NCBI GenBank assembly: GCA_000711775.1
Contig: ARYC01000061.1
Location: 1 to 64,000, forward strand
Reading direction: 5' to 3'
Origin: Oxytricha trifallax
Lineage: Eukaryota > Ciliophora > Spirotrichea > Sporadotrichida > Oxytrichidae
Length of the DNA stretch: 64,000 bases
A program made the translations under genes and the position numbers. Of the stretch, positions 1 through 10,917 are shown piece after piece (the first letter of the stretch is position 1; the number at the start of each line of letters is the position of its first letter). The notes under the pieces are model-generated. The model saw nothing but the letters and a program-made list of their open reading frames with translations, was not told the origin of the DNA and ran no database searches.

Positions 1-147
1 TATATGAGTGATGTTTGTTACATTTAAGTTTTCACACTTTATTTACATTTCAAATTTATTTTCGATTTATCTCTCTAATGTAATTAGCTACTGATTTGAC
101 TATAGGAGAAGAATGTTCTTCATGAGATAATCTGCTTAAGATTTGAT

Positions 148-560
148 TTGAGTTTTTCACCATCTAATTTGCCAAGCGAGAAAAATCGATTTCAATATTG
201 CTCATCGTTTTACAAAATTTTTGACCTTATTATCAATTTATCTCTGTATCCTAAAGGAATTTGTATTGGAATATATGCACCATTCGATAGCTTAGGGTAT
301 GGGCTACAACTTCTACCCTACTCATTTTCCATGAATCTCACACTGAAGGAAGTTATTAAGGGAAAAGTAAAATTTCGATGCTCTGACTTTTGACTTCAAT
401 AACTCTTTAACCTAATATCTATAAATTTTCATATAAATATTCTACTTAGCTTATAGAATTCTCTATCAAAACATAATTCTAAATTTTTCAATATCTCTTC
501 ACCCAAGAGAGAAAACCCCGAAATCCTCTTTTTCGGACCCCCTCATAATCAAAAAGTTGT
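148..560 (-). pseudogene. possible decayed ORF of unknown family
   Basis: With TAA/TAG as Gln, the minus strand gives a fairly protein-like stretch (for example PYPKLSNGAYIPIQIPLGY). It is interrupted by TGA codons where Trp would fit, and by a frame change near 445. A plus-strand frame through the same bases is open for about 80 codons but looks less protein-like. I recognise no family. It could be a germline-limited element ORF or chance. Confidence 0.22.
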
Positions 561-630
561 ACTGTGATGGAAAAAGGAGTATATCTTCGCTAAGAGTGAT
601 AGATAAGTGATGAGGTCTGAACTCTACCTT

Positions 631-690
631 TGGAATTGTGTCCGGAATTTGTGTCCATTTTGGAATTGTGTCCGGAACTTGTGTCCATTT
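631..690. repeat. two tandem copies of a 30-bp unit
   Basis: Units at 631-660 and 661-690 (beginning TGGAATTGTGTCCGGAA) differ at one base. They lie just before the 15-mer repeat at 699. Function unknown. Confidence 0.85.
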
Positions 691-721
691 GACTAGAGGT
701 GATGTTTGTTACAATGTAACA

Positions 722-1140
722 AAAATCAAAATTTGGTCGAGTACCTGCAAAGAAATTAAATTATCTCAGGCAGCGATTTTTTTCACGATATGACGCTAGA
801 AGGAATAATGTAGATCAAAACATAAGCTACATGTTCCATCCTACTCAGAATTCATGGAAAAAATCACTCAGAAAGATATTTCGATTTTAGTGAAAGTAAA
901 AAAAATTTATACGATTTCGTGTATTTTAACGATAAAAATGCGTATGAATTTCCTGATGAAAGACTCAAAGAAGATAAAATGTAGATCTTGATTAAATGCA
1001 CAAAAAACTTATTTAGACCAAGTCCTCAAGTAATTTGGTTGAAGAAATAAGAAAGGAAGAAGTTTGAGGCAGAGAAATGTTTAAAATCGATTTATCTCGA
1101 TGGGGGAAAATATTATGTGAATACTATAAGAATGTAATAA
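722..1140 (+). CDS. candidate coding segment (partial), unknown protein
   Basis: In ciliate code a TGA-free frame runs from just after the 15-mer repeat to about 1280. It is best up to about 1140, giving a charged, protein-like sequence (motifs FVYFNDKNAYEFPDERL, SIYLDGGKYYVNTIR). No start codon is assigned, because the segment may be one MDS of a gene whose earlier part lies left of the window. No family recognised. Codon use (AAA, GAA, TTA-rich) matches real genes elsewhere in the window. Moderately uncertain. Confidence 0.35.
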
Positions 1141-1649
1141 TGTCATTAAATTTTTCTCTACATCTTACACTTTTAAAAATTTTTTCATAGCTATTTTGTA
1201 TAGAGAGATATTAATTTATCAGGAGTTAAAAATTTTAAAAGTTAAATTTAAAGGGTCTACAGTTAAGATATGATAAATCTAATTTGATCTATCGATGAGT
1301 CAAATTATTGGCTGTTAAAATATATCAAATTCAAATCAATATCAGTTAAAACGATAATATAAAAATCAAAAAATACTAAAATTCCATATTTAATTTAATT
1401 TTAAATTTATTTTAACAATTTCCCATTTTAAATCTATTTTGATAATAATAGAATTTTAAACAATACAAGCTATAATTAAATTACTATAAAATTCACTTAA
1501 TTAATTAAATCAACAATATTTTACGTGCTCTTTTAATATATTTAATAGTATTTAAAATATAAATAGTGTGAATAAATTCTTGATTATTAAATAATTTCTG
1601 GTAATTGTATCAAATTTCACTCAATGAGTACTTTTACTAATAGACAGAC

Positions 1650-3450
1650 ATTAAACATTACATTCTCTGGCCACATATCTATATGTATGCACATAACCAA
1701 TTCTATTTAGCACATTATACGCCCTCAATAATTTCTGAAAGAATCTCATTTAAATTAACTGGGTATCTTTTTTGGGAGGTCTAGGTCGGTGCAAAATTTT
1801 TTAACCCAAAATCATAAAAATCCCTAAGTCGGTGTATGATCAATTTTTGACATTATTGATATATTAATCATCCTACCCCACATAAAAAATATCATTATTA
1901 ACTAAAATTTATGTCTCAGCTTCTGAATCGAACTCCTTCATTAAATTTCGATCATAGGACACTTATAATATTATTACAAAAATATTTTTTTATCTGTGAC
2001 AGATATTTGTTTAAGTAAAATAAAAAAATATTATTTCATATTTTAATATCTAATTAGTCAGTAAGCAACAAAGTTGGGATTAAGAACATCATAATTATTC
2101 GCTAAATTTAATGATGTCTAGCCTTATTATAAAACCCATTGACTCAATAAATTATCTTTTTTTAAATACACTAATCAATGTGTACGAATTATTTAATTTA
2201 TTGAGTCAATGGGTTTTATAATAAGGCTAGACATCATTAAATTTAGCGAATAATTATGATGTTCTTAATCCCAACTTTGTTGCTTACTGACTAATTAGAT
2301 ATTAAAATATGAAATAATATTTTTTTATTTTACTTAAACAAATATCTGTCACAGATTAAAAAATAATTTTTATTAATATTATAAGTGTCCTATGATCGAA
2401 ATTTAATGAAGGAGTTCGATTCAGAAGCTGAGACATAAATTTTAGTTAATAATGATATTTTTTATGTGGGGTAGGATGATTAATATATCAATAATGTCAA
2501 AAATTGATCATACACCGACTTAGGGATTTTTATGATTTTGGGAGAAAAAATTTTGCACCGACCTAGACCCTCTCTATTTTGATAGAAATACTCTCTAAAA
2601 GTCATTACGGCTTCTCTGTCTAAATGCTACAAGACAATGCCTAAGAATATCTACATCGAGTCTTATTTAATTTAAAGAAATTATTTCTAACTTCTCTCAA
2701 AATTAGGATTTTTTTTTTATACTGCTTGTTTTAAAAACATGCTTAAAAGGTATATACTTTGTAAGCATACTCATTAACCACAAAAGTTTAGACTTGTTTG
2801 CCAGGTAAAAATGCTAGTAATTTTCAATTCAGCTGTAAAATATCCATTGCATTCAAGGATGGTATATCCATAGCTATCTATTAAAGAAATGCTATATGAT
2901 TACTATTGGCTAATTCATTGATTCAAAACGACTATGTTTCTTGAGTCTCTCCTCAAATTCTCTTCGTGGCTCAAGAAAGTACCTTTTTCTTTTCACAGAT
3001 ATAGGCCTCTGAATACCTTAATCTTTAATCATGAATTCGCTTGAGTGTTGTTTTTCCAATTGTATCTTTATATTGGTTGAGTAAGTGTTAGATTTCATGC
3101 ATGTAGTGCACTAATACCTACAATATGTTTTGTCATGCTTAAAGTAGATCTTAACTCAACCGAAGAGCATTTCTTTGATGTTTCTCCTCAAACTCATTTG
3201 AGAAAAAATTTAACAATCTTCACATTAAAATGTTTTAATCTTTAATTAGTTACTGTCCTTTTTCTTCCTCATCAATTCAAATATGTTTGAACTCTAACCT
3301 TTGCGTTTTTTCTTATTTAAATTATCAATTTAAAAAAGACCCCTTTACTTCAAACTCTAGAGCTCTTAGCTCAATCTTCTTTTTAATATTGATTACTTGT
3401 GGTTTCTTGGAAGAAACAAAGAATCATATTTAGCCTTCTTCAAGAGAAAC
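1650..3450 (-). pseudogene. TBE-type zinc-finger kinase relic (copy C), split by a foldback element
   Basis: The DNA at 2575-3450 aligns by eye with the kinase relic at 5690-6548, sharing the stretch around ATACTCTCT...GTCAT and the final ATTACTTG/GGTTTCTTGG region. The DNA left of the foldback element (about 1660-1777) aligns with 5580-5690 of the same relic. Copies B and C therefore share ancestry, and the 792-bp foldback (1778-2569) was inserted into copy C. Frame is lost throughout. The family is the 57-kDa zinc-finger/kinase ORF of hypotrich TBE transposons. No terminal C4A4 sequence was found for this copy. Confidence 0.55.
1778..2569. mobile_element. 792-bp foldback (palindromic) element
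   Basis: Two arms of about 375 bp are near-perfect inverted repeats around a loop of about 40 bp centred near 2175. Ends read GGTCTAGGTCGGTGC and its complement. No ORF is apparent. It interrupts TBE kinase copy C: left flank ends TCTTTTTT, right flank starts TCTATTTT, which would be an imperfect 8-bp target duplication. The structure is that of a non-autonomous foldback transposon or palindromic MITE. The near identity of the arms suggests recent insertion or gene conversion. Confidence 0.8.
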
Positions 3451-3659
3451 TGCCTTTATAATAAATCTAGTCGGCATGTTTTAATCCAGATTTTAATTTT
3501 CTCTTATAATGCATTAATAACCTCTGTGGTTATATTAACTTTGAATAGGAGTTAATTCTAATCCAATAATGGTTGTTTTTCTGGTATTAGAAATCATATT
3601 AATTCTTAGTTTATAGCTATATATATATATTATTATTAAATTAGAAAGTTATAAGGATA

Positions 3660-4200
3660 GGGTGACTCACAAAGGCTCAAAACAGAAGACTTTCTCATAG
3701 AGCTTTCTACTACACTAAGGCCTGCTGAGGGTGGGCAGGGATTGCGGGTTCACCGCATAAGGGACAAGTCGATGGGGTTCAATCTATCAGTTCCTAAACT
3801 CCTCGAGTTGACTGCACGTTAAAGATTTCCCTGCATTAGATGAGCTACAGGCGTGAGTTCAGCTTCCTAGATAAGAGTAGCAGGATAAATATGTTGTTCA
3901 ACCTTCAAAAATGGGACAATGAGAGCATAGAAAGCAACGATAATGAATTTCCTCCCAAAGCTACCTCAGCGAAAGGACAGAGAATACTACTATTTCATCA
4001 GCGGTGGAACCTATTAAGAGTTTTCTCCATTCCTCCATTTGATTGTTTACAGGAAGCAGATCTCTGCTAGCTTTGCGTGAAACTTCTAGTTAAAAGCTAG
4101 ACTCTTACCTAGTATGAATTACGGTCAGGGTAAGTTTAAGCGAGGTAGGTTTTCGGAGATTTATAGTTCACGACTTGCCACATCAACTTCACGACTAAGA
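3660..4200 (-). pseudogene. GC-rich coding relic of a probable transposon
   Basis: This stretch has much higher GC than its AT-rich surroundings, with sharp edges. The minus strand keeps protein-like pieces (EEWRKLLIGSTADEIVVF, then after frame changes a Cys motif CPLCGEPAIPAHP), interrupted by TGA and frameshifts. CPxCGE near a C-terminus is seen in non-LTR retrotransposon proteins, but that link is inference. It was also considered as rRNA; no rRNA core motif was seen. Confidence 0.35.
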
Positions 4201-5200
4201 TTTATGGTTTGATTTTAGAATTAAACAATGAATATGTAAAACTTTAATTTTTAGTTTGCTCATTAATCAGTCAAAATAGTAGAAAAATTTCAAATACTTA
4301 AATTCTAAATATATAACTAATTACAACAAAAAGCATTTTCGAAACATTAATATAATTATTTTTTAAATTTTGTTTGATTTTAATATTATTATATTTAAAA
4401 TGGGCGCAAGTGGTAAAATTTATTTTTAACGCGTGCTCCCGATTTTTTAATATATATTAATATATCATTGTTTTTATTTATATTTTTAATTAAAAATGTA
4501 ATTATTTTTTTAGCTATATTAAATTCAATTTATTCATTTTAATATATTCTAGGTAAATTATTAATTATATACTTTACAAAATATTAAATTTAAAGATTTA
4601 TTACTTTAAATAGAAACTTATCTTATAACTTCTCATGTTTGATATTAGTAATAAATTTAACTTAGTTAAAAATAAAACAAAACTTCTTTTCCATTGAAAA
4701 TTGGAAATAAAAATACTTTAAGAAATAAACCAGAAATATTAATATAAAACATTTGCTTAAGTAATAAAAATAAATAAATCAAAATTCTTAAATTCTCAAA
4801 AATTTCAGATTCTTAAATAAATTAAGTATTTTTCTAATTTAAAATATTAAGTATATTACAAGTAAATATAATAAATATTATAATGTATTTAAGGATTTGT
4901 ATGTTCACAATTTTTTATCTATTTTTACTGAATCATCATCATAATTATAATTTATTTCTAATTTCATTATTAAAATTCTAATTTTGGCATCAACCAAGCA
5001 TAAAATAGGTTGGTACTAACACCAATTAGATTTTGAGCATGTTAACTTTCCTTTAAAACCTCATTATATAAAAACTATGTACTAATTAAGCTTGGTACTA
5101 TTAAATAGGTACTAATTAAATCAAAACTGATTAAGTACTGTAACTATATAGTTTTAACAATTTAATAGAACTAAATTGATAAAATGAAGTTCCATCTCTA
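4200..5200. other. AT-rich non-coding stretch
   Basis: No convincing coding frame on either strand. Near 5010-5145 the motif GGTACTAATTAA and close variants recur several times. Otherwise it looks like germline spacer. Confidence 0.5.
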
Positions 5201-5399
5201 AAGTTTGCTATAACTTTTCCCAGCTTTCTCCACAAATCTTTCTTAGGTTCTCTTCCTGGAGATGCCTATTTAATAGTATAATATTGGAGCTCTCACTATG
5301 ATTATCTCTACCAATTTCTTAATCTCAGTGCATAAATCATCTTGCTTGATATGTTTAACAGTCAAACTTATTTATTTTACTTCTCTTGTTTAGTTCCTA

Positions 5400-6548
5400 A
5401 GTAAACGTGCTTTCCATATCGCACTCTTAGATAATTGCAGCCACCCAGATACCCATTGAGCAGAGCCATTGGTCCATTTCTCTCTTATTGGGACGTATCC
5501 TGGAGTTCACCAAAGCCACTATCTCTTGTCTAATTGTTCTGTTGAAATTTATGACTATTACTTCTAAATCGAAGCTATTTAGATTTATATTTTCTGCCTT
5601 CAAATCTCTATGAACATACCCTAGATCATGAAGCTCTTTCACACCCTACTAATTTGTGTAAGTATCTTATTTCAAATCATCAGGATATCTATCATGGTAG
5701 AGATACTCTCTGAGAGTCATTTCAAACTTCTTGAGTCTAAATGCAGTAAAACCATGTCCAAGCATAACTCCCTCGAGCTTAGCTAGGCTATTGCATTATC
5801 ATTTTTAACCCTCTATCAGTGCTATGTATTCGTTTGCAAACTCCATTATATTATTGCTCGTTCTTAATGAGATACTTTAATGGATATTCCTTATAAGAGA
5901 ATTAATCAACAACTATAAGCTGTACCTTGTTAGATACTTAAATATTTGAATAGTTCTCAATAAAGCTGCTAATTTCAACTATATTTAGTGCAGGTATATA
6001 CAGTGCTTTTTCATATAACCATGCTATATACTTACCATTTGCTGGTTGGTTCATTGATTCCAATCGCTTCTATCTCTTAATTCACTCCTAGTCTTCTCTT
6101 AATGACTCAAGAAAGTTACTTTTTCTTTTAGCAGGTAAAAGCTTTTAAGTTTCCTCATCTTTCAAGAAATGGCTTAAATGATTCTTTATAAATGCCTCTT
6201 TACTTTCGCTGAGTTAGTATAAGACTTCATGCATGTTGTGCACTAATATTTACCAACTACTTTATCATGCTTGTAGTAGATCTTAGTTCTACTAGGGTTT
6301 AGGTCTTTGATTTGCCTCTTCAAGCTAGACTCAGTTGAGAAGAAATTTTAGAAGTCTTCAAATTAACATTTTTTTTTTCTTCTATTGGTTGATGTTCCTT
6401 ATCTTCCTCAATTCCTCAACCAATTCAACTTATGTTTAAGCTGCCATTTGTGCACTCTTCTTATTCTTTTTAATTTAAATACCTCAGCTTTTAACTCTAG
6501 CTCTTAGTTCAACCTCCTTTTCAATTTAAATAACTTTTGGTTTCTTGG
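5400..6548 (-). pseudogene. TBE-type zinc-finger/protein-kinase relic (copy B)
   Basis: The minus strand encodes a C2H2-like finger (CTTCMKSY...H, around 6240) and, downstream, a kinase catalytic core with YVHRDLKAENI (around 5600). The usual metal-binding Asp of the DFG position reads INFN instead of IDFN as in copy A, so the key Asp is replaced by Asn. Frames change several times. It matches the TBE 57-kDa kinase in copy A (9,000-10,445). The upstream (N-terminal) part stops abruptly at 6548, where an unrelated GC-rich transposase begins; homology with copy C also ends there, which marks an insertion boundary. Confidence 0.65.
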
Positions 6549-6549
6549 T

Positions 6550-7790
6550 AGATCCAAATTTGAGCGATGGTGTCGATATTTGTGCTCGCTCGTAGCAAAT
6601 CTCTGCAGAAAGAAGGCACCCAAAGAAGAAGGACAGGAGCGCTCTCATGCAGAGTTTAGTGGTATTCTTAAGGCACGGGTCCTTCATAAATGACAAGCTC
6701 TTAAGGCTTACCAACAAGGTAATTGCTATAAGGGTGGAGTTTTGCGTTTCATGATTTTTGATGATCTTACAATGCTGCCGAAGAAATAGCTTCCACATCG
6801 TGAGCAAGAGGAAGAATTCTGGAAAGAATCGAAAGCCAATCCTCAAACCCTCTGTCGTCGACTGCATTTGCAGCGAGCCTGCGCTTTGACAAATGGCTCC
6901 CCTATCTCTTACGCTAAGGGGTAGCTATTGAGTGGTGCTTAGGCTTGCAATCGCTTTCTCCAGATACATTGAGGAAATGCTACTAGCGAAAAGACAAATC
7001 CTTCATCAAATGCGATTACGCTTATAATACGAAGCTTAATCGCGTTAAAGCGATTGGTGAGGAGAAGAGCTTAAAATTGCTTAATCTAGGCAATTTACTT
7101 CTGAACAGGCGCAACGTTATTTACGTGGATGAGACCACGATTCACTGGCAGCAGATATTGAAGCGAGTTCGGTCAAAGTCAGGTTGCTAATTGGAATACA
7201 AAATATTCTATAGAGCTCTTTAAAAATCACTCTGGCCATTAGTTCTTAGGGCCTCCTTACTTACAGGATTACGGAGGCACCAATAAATCAGCGAAATTTC
7301 TAGAATTCTTTATTCAGCTGAAATAAACCTCAGGTGGCTCAGGAATCTGCGTGATTGACAATTTACCCATCCATAGTATTAAAGTAGTGTGAGTGGTCTT
7401 CGATAGCCTCCTCAAGCTATTTTCCTGCCTTCCTACAGCTGCGCGCTTAACTCGATCGAGCTACCCTTGGCTAATGTAAAGTGTTTGTGGAGTAAATACG
7501 TTATTCATTACAGGGCGTTGACTCCGATGACGAGTGGATAAAGGCTAGCATTGAGCTCATATTTTCGCGTATAGATAAAAATCAATCGCGTCGCTTATTC
7601 TAGCAAACTCGAAAGCCTTCATCCACTCAATTTGTTTTTTGTGGCATTTTAGTCTGAGGCCAGTTCACATTTATATTTTGGATGGAGTGTTGAACTGCGC
7701 TTAGTCGCGCTCTGCTTCTCTATGGAATTGGTTTTGTATGCTTATAGTTTATATCAATCGCGCATTGTGTCATCATCAGTAGAATGACTG
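6550..7790 (+). pseudogene. Tc1/mariner-IS630-type DDE transposase, frameshifted, GC-rich
   Basis: The three catalytic boxes of the family can be read in order: VIYVDETTIHW (first Asp, about 7110-7140), VIDNLPIHS (second Asp, about 7350-7380) and LNSIEL preceded by LPSYS (Glu, about 7435-7465). Spacing fits DD(~34)E transposases. At least two frame changes separate the boxes (near 7205 and 7405), with others upstream and at least one in-frame TGA, so this copy is dead. An N-terminal helix-turn-helix-like region precedes box 1. It differs from the TBE 42-kDa transposase in sequence and GC content and has inserted at the end of TBE kinase copy B. Terminal repeats were not identified. Confidence 0.7.
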
Positions 7791-7930
7791 GGCGACATCT
7801 CTCTTAGCTTAGCGTCGACTAGTACTTTCTTGTCCTGCAATCTTTGCTTTTAGAGCTCCCGCCTTGCTTCCTTTATTACAGGAAACTCTTTTTCTTGTGC
7901 TCTTTCTTGAACAGTGGAAGATTCTTCAAA

Positions 7931-8346
7931 ATGGCAAAGTAATTTTCTTGGATTTATGATTCTTCAACTAACTAGGCTTTGATGTTGGGATATAGCCCTT
8001 ATGGAAAATATCATCTTGCCGGAGGAACTTTGATAGAATCTCTACGAGCAACTGCTTGCTCGGAACCCACGTTGCAGTTATTCCAGTCTCCTTGCCCATC
8101 TTCACTGACATCTGCCACTTTCTCGAGAGAGTCGCCTTGGATGGGGGTATAGTGCATGGGAGTAGCCTTATGTCCTTGAGGTTCGAAAAGTTATCCTGCA
8201 ATCACAGCCAGCAAATACTTCTTAATGAAAGAGAGCTCGAGGCCCTTGGCAAGTTAAAGCCACTCCTCACTGCAGACTCGTAGAGCTTTTGCTTAGTATT
8301 TATGTATTGAGAGAGTTTCTCGAGGTAGACGCGGTTCTGATCCCTC
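7931..8346 (-). pseudogene. ORF of unknown function, probable transposon accessory gene
   Basis: The minus strand from an ATG at 8346 gives about 138 codons with one internal TGA (near 8215). The sequence is well protein-like (YLEKLSQYINTKQKLYES, RKWQMSVKMGKETGITATW) and uses TGG for Trp. GC is high, like the adjacent transposase relic, so both may belong to one element. No family recognised. Confidence 0.45.
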
Positions 8347-8349
8347 ATC

Positions 8350-8815
8350 ACAATTCAATATTTAATTATGAATGCAGGCAAAGACCGAATGATTTGAATT
8401 ATTGAGCTTCCTTCCACACCTATTGAGAAACGGCAAGTAGCATAAGATAAAGTGTAGACTAGAGCTTTGCCTGTTACTTAATACGGTGGGTTTATCTACT
8501 CTACCAAAGATATAAAATTAAATGTAATTACTAAGGAAATTAAAATACTTGAGGCGAAAGCGAGTAGAATTTTAAAGCTCGGGGTCTGAGAGCTCTCAAA
8601 GATTTATTGAGAGATATTAGCTTCTTGGCATTCGCTTTTTTCTTTCTCTTAGACAGGATATATTAAGGCATCGTAGAGAGTTGGTATGAGCCTGTAATTA
8701 TTCCTTGGAGTGCAGTCATTTGTTTTGCTCTCTCTTCTTCAGAGTATTCATCAGGCATCTTGTCAAAGAGCTAGATACGGGCTACGCCATTAATGAAATC
8801 TCCAATGTCCCATCT
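8350..8815 (-). pseudogene. second accessory ORF of the GC-rich element
   Basis: A TGA-free minus-strand frame of about 150 codons (for example FDKMPDEYSEEERAKQM, then a Lys/Arg-rich tract) ends just before the ATG of the ORF at 8346. No ATG start is clear. Its upstream end lies about 30 bases from the left terminus of the TBE, which may have inserted beside or into it. Function unknown. Confidence 0.4.
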
Positions 8816-8844
8816 CTAAGCTCATTTATCAATCTTAGAATACT

Positions 8845-8985
8845 CAAAACCCCAAAACCCTTTCAGTAGTTTGATTGAGTTTTTGATTGATAAAAGTAGA
8901 CTATTAAGGAATACTTAATTAGGGTTTTAATAGGGTCTATGTTGGGGTTTTATGTTTATATATTAGTAATTTAAGTGAGTATAAC
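8845..8985 (+). repeat. left inverted terminal repeat of the TBE
   Basis: Starts with C4A4C3, then TTTCAGTAGTTTGATTG, shared exactly with the reversed right end. Imperfect matching continues to a shared TTAGTAATTT-AGTGAGTATA block next to the first ORF. Confidence 0.85.
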
Positions 8986-8999
8986 AAGTGAGTTTTTAA

Positions 9000-10445
9000 A
9001 AAATTTCACACAAACATAAGCTTAGAGTCATATGGCAGTTCTCTGAATTTTATCATTCTTAGTTGATGTTTGATTGTTTCTATTGTTTGCTAATTCTCTT
9101 AGCTTGGCTTGATAATAGTTGAGTATGCAAGTTCTCTGAGACCTCCATTCATTTTATTTTTCTCGAGATATTGTTTGATTCTCTGCTTAGAATCTCTCTC
9201 ATCCCTGCAGCTAAAGTAATCATTTCTTGGCATGTCGCTCTCTATTATTATTATTACTGCTAGAGCCCAGATATCCCATTAAGTGTCTCCATCTCTCCAA
9301 TCCTCTCTCTCTGGGAAATATCCAGGCGTACCGTATATATTTCCTAATGCAGAGGCTTGCACTCTTTGAGCTCTGTTGAAATCAATAATATAAACTCAAA
9401 GAGGTTGAAAGTTCATCATAATGTTCTCTGGCTTTAAGTCTCTATGAACATAATCTAGCTTGTGAAGCTCTTCAATGCCCTCAACTATCTGCTATACTAT
9501 CTAGCTAATTTATCTCTGACATCTATTGTCAGATAAGAATTCTCTATAAGTCATTTCTAGTAAAGGAAGCCTGAAGACTTCATAATCTTTACCAAGTAAA
9601 ATAGCATCAAGCTAGATGATATGCCTGCACTCATTTAACTTTGCCTTTTAAAGAGCATAATAACAATTAGCAAATTCCATTTGGAACTTGTGTCATTAGC
9701 AAGGAAGTAATTTAATGGGCATATTAGTCATCAGTAATGACTCTCTTCTCTATTTTTTTATCCTCATAAGTGAGGTAGCTTTCATGACAAGAATCTATGT
9801 CAATAATTTTTAAGATTGGAATCTTCATGCCTCAATTTCTTACCAAGATTTTATTGATCTCTGAGACTTGAAAGTTCTTGATTGCTTTCTTCATTTTTAA
9901 CTTACTTCTAGACTTCAACTCTTACGAGACTCCACTGGGTTTCTTGATCTTCTTTTTTAGAGGAATCTATTCCCTGTAGGTTCATGAATAAAGACAAAAC
10001 TTTGATTATGCTTTTTCTTTAAGGGAACATTGAGGTCTCTTGTATGAGAATATGGCTTCTCACATAACTCACAGATATACTTGCCATCCTTCTTTTAATT
10101 CTTTAGATATAGCCTAGCCATATCGTTGTGTATATCTCTCAAGTGTCTCTTATAAGTTGACTTGTAAGGAAAACTTTATTGCATTCTTTGCATTAATAGT
10201 CAACTTTGGCTGGTATTTATTAATGCTCTATGGCGGGTTATTTAACCTCCTCCTCAATTTCCACAGCTTCTATGATGACCTCCTACTTAATTAATATTTC
10301 AATCTCAAAGCTAGACTGGTCAAAATTGTCATAAGTAGCCTCCCACTGAGTACCAGCGTCTCTAGTCCCTACTTTTCTTGGTTGCTGGAATGATAATTTA
10401 ATTGTATTTACGCAAGTAATGCCGCTCTTCTCAAAATGTTAGCGC
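9000..10445 (-). pseudogene. TBE 57-kDa zinc-finger/protein-kinase ORF (copy A)
   Basis: In ciliate code the minus strand reads a C2H2 finger (YICELCEKPYSHTRDL...H, about 10,020-10,090), a linker rich in Lys, then a kinase domain with YVHRDLKPENI (about 9,425-9,455) and IDFN in the DFG position. YGTPGYFPERE (activation-segment end) and WDIWALAV follow. This is the kinase fused to a zinc finger known from TBEs. One in-frame TGA lies just before the IDFN motif (QPL-stop-VYII); the rest of the kinase domain is open, so this copy is only lightly damaged. The 5' end of the ORF was not fixed. Confidence 0.7.
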
Positions 10446-10651
10446 TCATTTTAGTTTGATGATAAATTTTATTATAATAATGATAAAATCTACCTTGATG
10501 TACTATAATAGTAGAGTATATGACACTCTGGTAGATTCTTTGCTGAGGGTAAGAAAATTTAATAACCATTGAAGACTGTAAGTTGACATTTTTTATGAGA
10601 ATTTTATACGAATTAGTAAATTAAAATACTCCTAATGAAGTTTTGTTTCTC

Positions 10652-10699
10652 TAGGAGGTCCTCCAAATTAAGTTTGAACTTAATTTGGAGGACCTCCTA
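10652..10699. repeat. 48-bp perfect palindrome with 2-nt loop inside the TBE
   Basis: TAGGAGGTCCTCCAAATTAAG... forms two 23-bp arms around the dinucleotide TG. It sits in the non-coding gap between the divergent kinase and 22-kDa ORFs, the position of a shared promoter or transposase-binding region. Confidence 0.9.
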
Positions 10700-10917
10700 A
10701 AATAATTAACTATTAGGAGCAATTTAATGGAGATAGATTGATAAAAACGGAATTAATCTGTGAAACTTGGAGCAAGTTTTTCAATGCTTCCCCTCATATC
10801 TTTGCAAGATTAACTTCCAGAAGGTCCTCCCTATTTAATAGTAAGATTTTAATAAACTTAGAATGGATATCCATAATTTTTTAATTTCATTAACGTTTCT
10901 AGAAAGAGGAAGCAAGA

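Larger units (their letters stand above)
8..698. other. possible IES or insertion bounded by a 15-bp direct repeat
   Basis: The 15-mer GTGATGTTTGTTACA occurs at 8-22 and again at 699-713. A plausible open coding segment starts directly after the second copy. This is what an IES flanked by a long pointer would look like, or a mobile element with a target duplication. The left flank is only 7 bases, so upstream coding cannot be tested. The interval contains a weak minus-strand ORF and a 30-bp tandem duplication. Confidence 0.35.

Noticed and set aside
3720..3810. tRNA or rRNA fragment suggested by GC content and GGTTCAATC
   Set aside because: No cloverleaf could be drawn and no rRNA core motif was recognised; coding signals on the minus strand fit better.
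5427..5642. Stand-alone host kinase gene suggested by HRDLKAEN
   Set aside because: The same region aligns with two other degenerate copies and with the TBE kinase, so it is a transposon relic.
6526..6867. 113-codon minus-strand ORF
   Set aside because: It is antisense to the Tc1/IS630-like transposase frame and not protein-like.
8056..8283. 75-codon plus-strand ORF
   Set aside because: Antisense shadow of the better minus-strand ORF at 7931-8346.
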